Positions 24,045 through 31,059 of a stretch of 37,757 nt of DNA are shown piece by piece. The position numbers and the translations under genes are program-made. Under the pieces are notes generated by a model that saw only the letters and a program-made list of their open reading frames with translations, ran no database searches and had not been told where the DNA came from. Source of the DNA: an uncultured Bacilli bacterium (GTDB lineage Bacteria; Bacillota_I; Bacilli_A; RF39; UBA660). Position 1 is the first letter of the stretch. Each line of letters starts with the position of its first letter. The stretch lies in assembly GCA_944350445.1 (NCBI GenBank), contig CALVOW010000014.1, positions 1 to 37,757 of the forward strand, given 5' to 3'.

Positions 24045-24785
24045 TTATAAATTATCTTTTCGTTTAAAAATTGCTAAATAGCGCATCAAGAAGCAAATTC
24101 CAATTAATAACAACAATTGAATAAACGATGCTGTTATTTCCAAAAGAAAAGTAGAGTAGGGAGTTATCTTAAAAAAATTAAATATAAAAAAGGCCTTAGG
24201 AATTATTCCAGTTGAAGAATTAAAAGGAAAAATTGGCATAAACTCTCCTAAAATAAGAAAAAGAAGAAGAAGAAAAGTTATTTTGGTTCCAAATCTTTGA
24301 TTACAATAAAAGAAGATCATCGTTAATAAATTTAAATAAATTAAGACTCTAATCATATAAAAAATTAAATATTCTAAATTAGAAATATTATAAAGTTGAA
24401 ATGGAATTATCTTAATTTTATAATCAACTGAAACCCAAGCAAAAAAAAGACATAAAATTAAACTAATAAGTAAAGTTAAGTTTAAATATAAAAGGCATTT
24501 TTTTAAAATTCCTTTTAAATAAGCTTGATAATTTTTATATTTTAATATAAAAGCACTAATTTTATATTGTTTAGATAAGCTAATAATATTTAAAAATACT
24601 AATAAAAATAGCATCGTAATATGAAAATTAGAAGTAAAACAAGCTAATAATTGATTATAAAAATTAGCATCTAATAAATAAACATCAAAAATAGCTGGAA
24701 GCGAGCCTATAAAAATTATTAATATAGTAAAAATAACAGTTCGATTTTTAATAATGGTAAGTAAATCTTTTAATTCCTTTATCAT
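24045..24785 (-). CDS. ABC transporter membrane protein (unassigned)
   Basis: The 246-residue product has about six hydrophobic segments spread over its length and no soluble domain, so it is a small ABC-2-like permease subunit. It overlaps the ATPase gene by four bases and is the last gene of the three-gene unit. It could pair with the other membrane protein (25414-26337) as a hetero-dimeric exporter. Substrate unknown. Lys-rich cytoplasmic loops (for example KQYKISAFILKYK) fit the inside-positive rule. Confidence 0.82.
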   Translation of the reverse strand: MIKELKDLLTIIKNRTVIFTILIIFIGSLPAIFDVYLLDANFYNQLLACFTSNFHITMLFLLVFLNIISLSKQYKISAFILKYKNYQAYLKGILKKCLLYLNLTLLISLILCLFFAWVSVDYKIKIIPFQLYNISNLEYLIFYMIRVLIYLNLLTMIFFYCNQRFGTKITFLLLLFLILGEFMPIFPFNSSTGIIPKAFFIFNFFKITPYSTFLLEITASFIQLLLLIGICFLMRYLAIFKRKDNL

Positions 24786-25417
24786 TTATCTAAACTCCTA
24801 ACATGTGAAGCATCAAAATAATAGATAAAATCCGATAATTCATATAGATCTTCTTTTATATGCGTTGATAATAAAATTATTTTTTTATCTTTAATTGATT
24901 TTAAATAATTCTTAATTTTTAAAACACTAGCATCTTCAATTCCATTAAATGGTTCGTCTAAAATTAAAAGTTCGGGATCTTCCATAATGGCAGATGCAAT
25001 ACCAAGCTTTTGTTTCATTCCAAGAGAATATTTACTATATTTTTTATCTTTTTCCTTAGTCAAATTAACAATTTCTAAGGCTTCAAGAATTTCTTTTTCA
25101 CCAATTTTTGAATTAATATTGGCTAAAATTTTCAAATTTTCCAAACCAGTTAAGTTACTGAAAAATTTCGGTCCATCGATTAAAACACCAATATTTGGTA
25201 TAAATTCTTTTTTATAATCAATTTCTCGGTCATTAAGGAAAATTGACCCACTAGAAGCTAAATAAAGACCTGTAATAATTTTTAACAAAACACTTTTGCC
25301 ACTGCCATTTCGTCCAGAAAAACCATAAATATTGCCACTTTCTAGGTGCATAGAAACATCATTTAAAACATAATTTCCATTAAACTTTTTACTTACATTT
25401 TTAATATCAATAATCAT
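24782..25417 (-). CDS. ABC transporter ATP-binding protein
   Basis: The 211-residue product is a short ABC ATPase: Walker A GRNGSGKS, signature YSLGMKQKLGIASA, Walker B LLILDEPFNGIE and the H-loop LLSTHIKED. The YGFSGRNGSGKS and SLGMKQKLG variants are typical of ABC-2 type exporter ATPases such as those for antimicrobial-peptide immunity. It overlaps its membrane-protein genes by four bases on each side, giving a permease-ATPase-permease unit. Confidence 0.95.
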   Translation of the reverse strand: MIIDIKNVSKKFNGNYVLNDVSMHLESGNIYGFSGRNGSGKSVLLKIITGLYLASSGSIFLNDREIDYKKEFIPNIGVLIDGPKFFSNLTGLENLKILANINSKIGEKEILEALEIVNLTKEKDKKYSKYSLGMKQKLGIASAIMEDPELLILDEPFNGIEDASVLKIKNYLKSIKDKKIILLSTHIKEDLYELSDFIYYFDASHVRSLDK

Positions 25418-26337
25418 AATTCCTCCCGATTATTTTTCTCACAATCTATAATTAATTTTTCTTTACTACGATATGCTAGATAAACAAAAAGACTTGATAA
25501 TAAGAGAATACTAATAGCAAATTCTAATCTCTCCAAAGGACCAATGGCATTATTAACATTAAAAGCAAAAACACCATTTAAGGTAAATAACTCACCAACT
25601 GTATCTAAAAATAAGAAATTTTGAAAAATAATATAATTAACTCCTACTGCAAAAATTAAATAGACAGCCAAGTAAATAAGAAAAGATGTTAAAATAGCTG
25701 AAAAATAATCATGTTTAAAGCGAAGAGCAATCGCTAAAATATTTAAATAAACAACTGATAAAAGTAAACTATTTATTAGATATATGGCTAAAAAGAGAAT
25801 TGGCTTATTTGTTAAAGCAACTAAGTTATAATCAAAAAATTGAAAAGAAGATGACGACATTTTTGTGAATGAATAAACCATTAAAAAGAAAATAAGAAGA
25901 ATAATTGGAAATAGCCAAATATAGCGATAAAAACGTTTAAATAACTCTTTTAAAAAAGTTGAATATTTCTGCTTTGTTAAATAAGTTATTAAAACTTGAT
26001 CTTTAAATAAAGAAGAAATACCAACAAGAGTTGGAATAGTCAAAATGAAAAAAGCAAAAAAGTCAATTAAGATTAAAGATGAATCAAGTAAATTAAAAAT
26101 AGTACCAAAAAAAGTGGGTGTCATATATTCATTAGCACTGATATACTCTTCTAATAGTAATTGACACATATCAACATCTATATCTGTTTTGTCAACACAC
26201 TCTTTTGTATAATAATTATGAAGAATATTTAAATTATTTTCATAATCATTTTTAATTTCTAAAACTTTAAAGACAATAAATGAAGTTAAAAATGTAAATA
26301 TTATTATGATTAATAAATGCTTTTTTAAAAATTTCAT
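25414..26337 (-). CDS. ABC transporter membrane protein with outer loop (unassigned)
   Basis: The 307-residue product has an N-terminal membrane segment (about 7-25), a loop of about 60 residues with two Cys (ECVDKTDIDVDMC; likely outside and perhaps disulfide-linked), then about five more hydrophobic segments. This fits an ABC-2 type permease. It is the first gene of the unit, with a GGTAGG site and a TGC-TATTAT extended -10 upstream, directly after the rplL terminator. Substrate unknown. Confidence 0.82.
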   Translation of the reverse strand: MKFLKKHLLIIIIFTFLTSFIVFKVLEIKNDYENNLNILHNYYTKECVDKTDIDVDMCQLLLEEYISANEYMTPTFFGTIFNLLDSSLILIDFFAFFILTIPTLVGISSLFKDQVLITYLTKQKYSTFLKELFKRFYRYIWLFPIILLIFFLMVYSFTKMSSSSFQFFDYNLVALTNKPILFLAIYLINSLLLSVVYLNILAIALRFKHDYFSAILTSFLIYLAVYLIFAVGVNYIIFQNFLFLDTVGELFTLNGVFAFNVNNAIGPLERLEFAISILLLSSLFVYLAYRSKEKLIIDCEKNNREEL

Positions 26338-26375
26338 ATTTTCCTACCTTATAAAATAATAATAGCATAAAAGTA

Positions 26376-26408
26376 TAAAAAAAAGAAGATTTAATCTTTC
26401 AATCTTCT
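26376..26408 (-). terminator. Terminator of the rplJ-rplL unit
   Basis: On the minus strand, AGAAGATT and AATCTTCT flank a short loop (about 26408-26383), followed by eight T. It lies just after the rplL stop. Confidence 0.8.
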
Positions 26409-26414
26409 ATTTCT

Positions 26415-26783
26415 TTATTTAACTTCTACTTCTGCGCCAGCTTCTTCTAACTTAGCTTTGATTTCATTAGCTTCATCAACAGAAATATTTTCTTTAACAG
26501 CTCCACCGTTATCAGCAATGTCTTTAGATTCTTTTAATCCAAGACCAGTAATTTCTTTAATTATTTTGATAACGTTAACCTTAGCTGCTCCTGCATTTAC
26601 AAGTGTTACAGTAACAACTTTTGGTCCTTCTTCTACTGCTTCTGCTTGAACTGGTGCTGCAACTGCAACACTACTTGGATCTACTCCAAATTCCTCTTTC
26701 ATTGCATCTACTAAATCTTTAATTTCTAAAAGATTCATTTCTTTTAATGCACTAATAAAATCTTCTCTTGTTAATTTTGCCAT
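26415..26783 (-). CDS. rplL: Ribosomal protein L7/L12
   Basis: The 122-residue product has the N-terminal dimerisation domain, the Ala/Val-rich hinge (VAVAAPVQAEAVEEG) and the C-terminal factor-binding domain with KVNVIKIIKEITGLGLKESKD. It is the stalk protein that recruits translation GTPases. It follows rplJ by 19 bases, with a GGGAGG site, and a terminator follows. Confidence 0.98.
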   Translation of the reverse strand: MAKLTREDFISALKEMNLLEIKDLVDAMKEEFGVDPSSVAVAAPVQAEAVEEGPKVVTVTLVNAGAAKVNVIKIIKEITGLGLKESKDIADNGGAVKENISVDEANEIKAKLEEAGAEVEVK

Positions 26784-26802
26784 TTTAAATTCCTCCCTTA
26801 TT

Positions 26803-27300
26803 TTAATTATTTTCTTCTAATTTTTTAGCATATAAATCTAAACAAATTGCTAAATCTTTTGGTATTGCTAACATTCCACCAGCAAGCATTGTAAGTAATC
26901 CTTCTCTTGATGGAATAGTTGCAAGTTGTTCTAATTTTTCACTAGTTGTAATTTCTTTATCTACTAATCCTACTTTTAAAGTAATTGCTTTATGCTTTTT
27001 CATAAAATTAGAAATTACTTTAATAGGTGCGATTTGATCAGTACTATAAGCAAGAGCACTTGGTCCATTTAAATATTCTAAAATATCAATATTTAAATCA
27101 TTAAAAGCTCTGCTCATTAAAGTATTTTTATATACTTTATATTCACTATTAGCTTCTTTAAGTGCTAATCTTAATTCTTTAATTTCCGCATCAGTTAAAC
27201 CGCGATAATCAAATAAAACAACACCATTAGAATTTTCAACTTTTTCTTTGATTTCATCAATAATTAATTGTTTTTGTTCTAATATCTTAGGATTTGCCAT
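26803..27300 (-). CDS. rplJ: Ribosomal protein L10
   Basis: The 165-residue product has the L10 rRNA-binding N-terminal domain (GVVLFDYRGLTDAEIKELR, VYKNTLMSRA) and the C-terminal helix that binds L7/L12 dimers. It is preceded by an L10 leader, through which the L10-L12 complex represses its own synthesis. It starts an rplJ-rplL transcript from a strong promoter in the end of rplA. A TAAGGAGG site precedes the ATG. Confidence 0.97.
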   Translation of the reverse strand: MANPKILEQKQLIIDEIKEKVENSNGVVLFDYRGLTDAEIKELRLALKEANSEYKVYKNTLMSRAFNDLNIDILEYLNGPSALAYSTDQIAPIKVISNFMKKHKAITLKVGLVDKEITTSEKLEQLATIPSREGLLTMLAGGMLAIPKDLAICLDLYAKKLEENN

Positions 27301-27335
27301 ATTACCTCCTTATGATTATTTATATTTATTTAAGG

Positions 27336-27430
27336 CCAAATAAAAGTCCTTCGAAAAGGACTTTAAATAGATTACTATATTTATAGTCCTCGGTAGGATT
27401 TACAAAATTACCTACTGTCTTTGGCACCAC
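27336..27430 (-). ncRNA. Ribosomal protein L10 leader with attenuator
   Basis: The minus-strand leader between the promoter and rplJ contains GTGGTGCCAAAGACAGTAGG and, farther on, CCTACCGAGGA, the pairing arms and loop of the known L10 leader. It ends in an attenuator hairpin, AAAGTCCTT (27364-27356) with AAGGACTTT (27351-27343) and TTTTATTT. Binding of the L10-L12 complex to the leader favours termination in this family. Confidence 0.93.
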
Positions 27431-27445
27431 TTAATAAACAAAATT

Positions 27446-27473
27446 ATTATAACATTATTTTTTTATTTGTCAA
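27446..27473 (-). promoter_or_regulatory. Promoter of rplJ-rplL
   Basis: The minus strand has a consensus TTGACA (27473-27468), a 16-bp spacer, and an extended -10 TGT-TATAAT (box 27451-27446). The -35 box lies in the last codons of rplA. Confidence 0.9.
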
Positions 27474-28161
27474 ATGAATTAAGATTAATTTTTATTCCAG
27501 GACCCATAGTAGATGAAATGCTAATATTTTTAACATAATCACCTTTTACAGTAGCTGGTTTTAATTTTAAAATTGTATTTACAAATGTATTTAAATTTTC
27601 GATAAGCTTATCTTCTTCAAAACTAGCTTTACCAATAATACCATGAATATTTCCAAAACTATCGGTACGATATTCAACACGACCTGATTTAACATCATTT
27701 ACAGCTTTAACAACATCAGTTGTAACTGTTCCAGTTTTTGGATTTGGCATCAAACCTTTTGGTCCTAAAATACGACCTAATTTACCAAGAAGTGGCATTG
27801 TATCAGGCGTTGCAATTAAAGTATCAAAATCAAACCAATTTTCTTTTTCGATTTTTTCAATCATATCCACATCGCCTACAAAATCAGCTCCAGCCTCTCT
27901 GGCAGCATTTGCAGCTTCACCTCTAGCAATAACTAAAACTTTCTTTGTTTTTCCAGTTCCATTTGGTAGGACAATAGCACCTCTTAATTGTTGATCAGCT
28001 TTTTTAGTATCAAGGTTTAAATACATTGCAATTTCGATAGTTCCATCAAATTTACTATTTGCGGTTTCTTTAACCAACTTAACTGCTTCTTCTTTCGAAT
28101 ATAACTTATCTTTTTCAATTTTTTCTAAAGCTTCATTATATCTTTTTCCTCTTTTTTTCAT
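27463..28161 (-). CDS. rplA: Ribosomal protein L1
   Basis: The 232-residue product is full length; it shows [36 protein letters not shown] and the C-terminal [12 protein letters not shown]1 binds the mobile stalk of 23S rRNA and represses its own operon by binding an mRNA copy of that site. An AAGGAGG site precedes the ATG, immediately behind an L1-target-like hairpin (28174-28201). It follows rplK by 63 bases. Confidence 0.98.
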   Translation of the reverse strand: MKKRGKRYNEALEKIEKDKLYSKEEAVKLVKETANSKFDGTIEIAMYLNLDTKKADQQLRGAIVLPNGTGKTKKVLVIARGEAANAAREAGADFVGDVDMIEKIEKENWFDFDTLIATPDTMPLLGKLGRILGPKGLMPNPKTGTVTTDVVKAVNDVKSGRVEYRTDSFGNIHGIIGKASFEEDKLIENLNTFVNTILKLKPATVKGDYVKNISISSTMGPGIKINLNSFDK

Positions 28162-28173
28162 TTTTACCTCCTT

Positions 28174-28219
28174 GTGGTTCTAGCGGACGACATCCTTCCA
28201 CATAGGTTAGACCTATATG
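28174..28219 (-). promoter_or_regulatory. L1-target-like RNA element before rplA
   Basis: On the minus strand GTGG-AAGG (28201-28194) and GAA-CCAC (28180-28174) form a stem like the GTGGGAG...TACCAC core of the L1 binding site in 23S rRNA. It abuts the rplA AAGGAGG site. A second small hairpin, ATAGGT/ACCTAT, lies just upstream (28203-28217). The element would let L1 block its own translation; this is inference. Confidence 0.5.
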
Positions 28220-28224
28220 ATTAT

Positions 28225-28650
28225 CTATTCTTTTATTTCAATTCCCATATTAATTGCTGTTCCTTTAACAGTTTTAATAGCTGCATCAAGGTCATAAGCA
28301 TTTAAATCTGGTAATTTAATAGTAGCAATTTCTTTAACTTGCTCTTCTGTTAAAGATCCAACTATTTCATTTTTTCCTTTAACAGATCCTTTTTGTACTT
28401 TGGCATACTTTTTAATTAAAAATGGAGTAGGTGGGGTTTTAACTACAAAATCAAAACTTCTATCATCATAAATAGTAATTTCAACTGGAGCTACATCTCC
28501 CATTTTATCTCTTGTTGCATCATTATATTTAGTACAAAATTCTTGTAAATTAATTCCCGCAGGTCCTAAAACTGTTCCAACTGGTGGAGCTGGAGTAGCT
28601 TTTCCTGCTTGAATTTCTAATTTAATTTTTTTTACAACTTCCTTTGCCAC
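28225..28650 (-). CDS. rplK: Ribosomal protein L11
   Basis: The 141-residue product is the normal L11 length from the GTG at 28650 (MAKEVVKKIKLEI); a GTG at 28659 is too close to the AAAGGA site. It shows GKATPAPPVGTVLGPAGINL and KGKNEIVGSLTEEQVKEIA. L11 forms the GTPase-associated centre with the L10-L12 stalk. It is separated from nusG by three genes not normally there and has its own promoter and leader. Confidence 0.97.
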   Translation of the reverse strand: MAKEVVKKIKLEIQAGKATPAPPVGTVLGPAGINLQEFCTKYNDATRDKMGDVAPVEITIYDDRSFDFVVKTPPTPFLIKKYAKVQKGSVKGKNEIVGSLTEEQVKEIATIKLPDLNAYDLDAAIKTVKGTAINMGIEIKE

Positions 28651-28688
28651 GAAAAACACATCCTTTCATTTTTTGATTTGCTTCGTGA

Positions 28689-28749
28689 GTGGTCCAAATA
28701 GCTAACTTTGTCCGCCTTTATATTAAAAGTTAAGACATTTGCCTCCCAC
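28689..28749 (-). promoter_or_regulatory. L1-target-like leader of rplK-rplA
   Basis: The minus strand opens with GTGGGAGGC (28749-28741) and closes with GGACCAC (28695-28689), the two sides of the L1 binding core seen in 23S rRNA and in L11-L1 operon leaders of other bacteria. About 45 bases lie between. It is within the leader expected from the 28783-28811 promoter. Confidence 0.65.
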
Positions 28750-28782
28750 TTAAATCTATATTAATTAAAATATAGCATTATG

Positions 28783-28811
28783 ATAATATCATTATTTTCT
28801 AAGAAAATCAA
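28783..28811 (-). promoter_or_regulatory. Promoter of rplK-rplA
   Basis: The minus strand has TTGATT (28811-28806), 17-bp spacer and an extended -10 TGA-TATTAT (box 28788-28783). The -35 lies in one copy of the 38-bp repeat that matches the end of a kinase-like gene. Confidence 0.7.
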
Positions 28812-28838
28812 GATTTTTTAAAGGTTTTTGGTATTAAA
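28801..28838. repeat. 38-bp direct repeat, copy A (kinase-gene 3' end remnant)
   Basis: This stretch is identical at 37 of 38 positions to 29602-29639, which holds the last codons of the kinase-like gene at 29609-30319. On the minus strand copy A still reads -LIPKTFKKS-stop, against -LIPKTYKKS-stop in copy B. It has no gene attached. The 763 bases between the copies (28839-29601) contain one small gene and an inverted repeat. Confidence 0.9.
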
Positions 28839-28918
28839 ATTAATTTTAATTTTGAATTTCATTTTTAATAAATGTGGTATTTAGTCTAATTATAATATAA
28901 AATATGACATGTTTTATG

Positions 28919-28996
28919 TAGATATAAAAAGGATTGAAAAAATTGAAAACATATAAACAAAAAAACAAACAAAAGATTCAAAACTTTTTATATCTA
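28919..28996. repeat. 20-bp near-perfect inverted repeat with A-rich loop
   Basis: 28919-28938 and 28977-28996 are inverted copies, 18 of 20 paired (core TAGATATAAAAAG / CTTTTTATATCTA). The 38-base loop is almost only A with some C and G on the plus strand. It lies downstream of the small helical gene and could terminate its transcript poorly, or be a remnant of terminal repeats. The rest of 28750-29032 shows no gene I would support. Confidence 0.75.
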
Positions 28997-29032
28997 AACT
29001 ATAAATTGGAATTTATAAGTTTTCTTCAATTA

Positions 29033-29452
29033 TTATGGTAATGAAATAAAATTCAATAATCTTTCTTTTTCTTCTATATCAGTTAGAAAGTAGATACAAC
29101 CACTTTCTAATATATCTTTTATAAATTTTTTATCATTCTTTTTTAATAGCTTATCTACAACATATTTTTGATCTAGTATATTATTTTGAGTAGAAAAATC
29201 ATTACAATAATCTAAAAATCCTAATAATAATTCGATATCTCCTTTATCGATAAAATAATCAATTATTTTATTTCTATTATAATCCCAATAGATAGCGATT
29301 AAAGTGATTAAAGTATCTGCGGCATCATCCTTAATTAATTTAGCAACCAAATTATTAAATTCATCAACAGTCAATTTTGTAATTAGTGTATGATAAGGTC
29401 CTTCATTACATTGTTTTATTATCTTTTTCTCTTTATAATTATAATTACTCAT
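29033..29452 (-). CDS. Small helical-repeat-like protein, unknown function
   Basis: I do not recognise the family. The 139-residue product is predicted mostly helical, with units such as TLITLIAIYWDYNRNKIIDYFIDKGDIELLLGFLDYC that resemble ankyrin- or HEAT-like pairs, no membrane segment and no signal peptide. An AGGAG site precedes the ATG. The gene lies in the 763-bp segment bounded by the 38-bp repeats, between a kinase-like gene and rplK. It may interact with its kinase-like neighbours; this is a guess from position. Confidence 0.75.
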   Translation of the reverse strand: MSNYNYKEKKIIKQCNEGPYHTLITKLTVDEFNNLVAKLIKDDAADTLITLIAIYWDYNRNKIIDYFIDKGDIELLLGFLDYCNDFSTQNNILDQKYVVDKLLKKNDKKFIKDILESGCIYFLTDIEEKERLLNFISLP

Positions 29453-29601
29453 TTTTTATCTCCTCTTAACAAATTATCATTTTTATAATTAATCAATAAA
29501 TTTTTTTTAAATAATATCGGATACACAAAAGTTAAAAAATGGGCAAACACATATATAACAACGATTTACTCATTTTAAATGTCAAACTCAAGTTAATTTC
29601 A
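29453..29601. other. AT-rich gap between helical-protein gene and kinase-like gene
   Basis: No reading frame is worth annotating. On the minus strand a TTGACA (near 29564) and several TATTAT-like boxes could start transcription of the downstream helical-protein gene, but the spacings are not convincing. Confidence 0.4.
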
Positions 29602-29639
29602 AAGAAAATCAAGATTTTTTATAGGTTTTTGGTATTAAA
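29602..29639. repeat. 38-bp direct repeat, copy B (end of kinase-like gene)
   Basis: This is the partner of 28801-28838 (37 of 38 identical). It covers the last codons and stop of the kinase-like gene at 29609-30319. Confidence 0.9.
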
Positions 29640-30319
29640 TCACCTATTGTTTTAACTTCTTGATTAAATTTTGTTTCAAGTTCTAATATAAGTGTATCCA
29701 AAAACTCTAAAAATGGACAATAACGAACATCTTTACTTGTTATAAAAAAATCATACAATTTGGGATTTTCTTCTTTTAAATTAAGATAATCTTTTAACCA
29801 AGATAACCCACTATTATATAAAGCCGAAGATAAATTAATATCTATTCTAGCTTGATTTAGAGCACTAACATCTGGTAATTTATACCATCTACCTGTATCT
29901 ATTATATAAAAGCAATTACTTTTTAAATCAAATAAAATATTGTCAAGACAAAGATCTACCATATAAATATCTGAAAATTGTCGAATTTCTTCTTGTAGAA
30001 TAGTATAAGCTTCTTTTAATTTTGCAACTTCCAAATCAGTTGGAAAACCATTAATAATTTTTTCTCCTGGAAAATAAGACATAGTATTAGCAACAACCGC
30101 ATTTGTTTCTACATCAACTAATATATCTTTGGGAAAAGCTATATACAAAGACTTTTTATCAGCAAATTTTATATTATTTAATCTTTTAGGCTGAAAATAA
30201 ATTTTAATTATATCACTGGTTCCTTTAAGAAAATAACAATTACTTTCTTCACCAATTCCCATTGGTTCTTCTTTTTGAATTATTTCTAACATTTTTTTAT
30301 TAATAATTTTTGTTGCCAT
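29609..30319 (-). CDS. Protein-kinase-fold protein, copy 1
   Basis: The 236-residue product looks like a compact protein-kinase-fold enzyme. A glycine-poor loop EESNCYFLKGTSDIIKIYF carries a possible ATP-binding Lys; the hinge is MSYFPGEK; the catalytic loop is MVDLCLDNILFD (Asp and Asn kept, Lys of HRDLKxxN changed to Cys); the DFG position is IDTGRWY. The core acidic residues are thus kept, and activity is possible. It is a clear paralogue of the next gene upstream (30345-31049), from which it is 25 bases away, and follows nusG in the same direction. A TTAGGAG site precedes the ATG. Substrate unknown. Its 3' end is duplicated next to rplK. Confidence 0.75.
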   Translation of the reverse strand: MATKIINKKMLEIIQKEEPMGIGEESNCYFLKGTSDIIKIYFQPKRLNNIKFADKKSLYIAFPKDILVDVETNAVVANTMSYFPGEKIINGFPTDLEVAKLKEAYTILQEEIRQFSDIYMVDLCLDNILFDLKSNCFYIIDTGRWYKLPDVSALNQARIDINLSSALYNSGLSWLKDYLNLKEENPKLYDFFITSKDVRYCPFLEFLDTLILELETKFNQEVKTIGDLIPKTYKKS

Positions 30320-30344
30320 ATAATCTCCTAAAAAATAAATACTA

Positions 30345-31049
30345 TTATTTTTTATAATTTAAATCACCTATTGTTTTAACTTTTTCATTATTTCGTTCAG
30401 ACATTTTAATCTCTAATTCCTCTAAAAATTCCATTGGTAAACTTTGATTTGCCAATTTATGCATACGATAAAGTTCATGCAAATTTTTATCTTGATTTAA
30501 AGGATTATTTACCCAATCTAAACTACCTTTACATAAAGCAAACATTAATTGCCAATTTAAATTTTCTAAATTTTCATTAACAACATTTTCTTCAGGATAC
30601 CAACGACTAGTATCAATTAAATTAAATTTCTTCTTTTCATAATCAAATAAAATATTATCAAGACAAAGATCTACCATATTGATATTAGGAAACTTTTGTA
30701 TTTCTAATTTTAATGTTTGATAAGCTTGTTTTAAATCGCTTAATAGTAAATTAGGACGCAAACCCGAAGGATAATCAAGTGGCATAAATTTCTCACCAGG
30801 CATATAATTCATAGTATAGCCAGCAATTTGTCCACAACAAGAATCAATCAAGGTATCAATTGGAAAAGAGATATACAAAGATTTTTCTTCTGAAAAATAG
30901 ATTTTTCGCCAATTAAAGTAAATATGAAATAGTTTAGCAACCACATTATCATCTTCTAAAAAGTAACAACTACCTTCTTTTCCATGATTAATTGCATAAC
31001 CATATCGTATTTCTTCAAGATACCTACGTTCAACCAAAATTTTTCCCAT
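30345..31049 (-). CDS. Protein-kinase-fold protein, copy 2
   Basis: The 234-residue paralogue of the gene at 29609-30319 shares KSLYISFPIDTLID, MNYMPGEKF, NMVDLCLDNILFD, IDTSRWYPEE and the end motif KVKTIGDL. The loop is GKEGSCYFLEDDNVVAKLF, with Lys in VVAKLF. The two genes also share 39 bases around the catalytic loop with one mismatch. It starts ten bases after the nusG stop, with an AAGGAG site, so it is very likely read from the secE-nusG transcript. Kinases of this kind could modify the transcription or translation machinery, but nothing in the sequence names a target. Confidence 0.78.
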   Translation of the reverse strand: MGKILVERRYLEEIRYGYAINHGKEGSCYFLEDDNVVAKLFHIYFNWRKIYFSEEKSLYISFPIDTLIDSCCGQIAGYTMNYMPGEKFMPLDYPSGLRPNLLLSDLKQAYQTLKLEIQKFPNINMVDLCLDNILFDYEKKKFNLIDTSRWYPEENVVNENLENLNWQLMFALCKGSLDWVNNPLNQDKNLHELYRMHKLANQSLPMEFLEELEIKMSERNNEKVKTIGDLNYKK

Positions 31050-31059
31050 TTTTTTCTCC

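Noticed and set aside
28943-29041. 32-codon plus-strand frame with TTG start and AAAGGA
   Set aside because: Very short, lies in the inverted-repeat loop and overlaps the end of the helical-protein gene; no family or conservation to support it.
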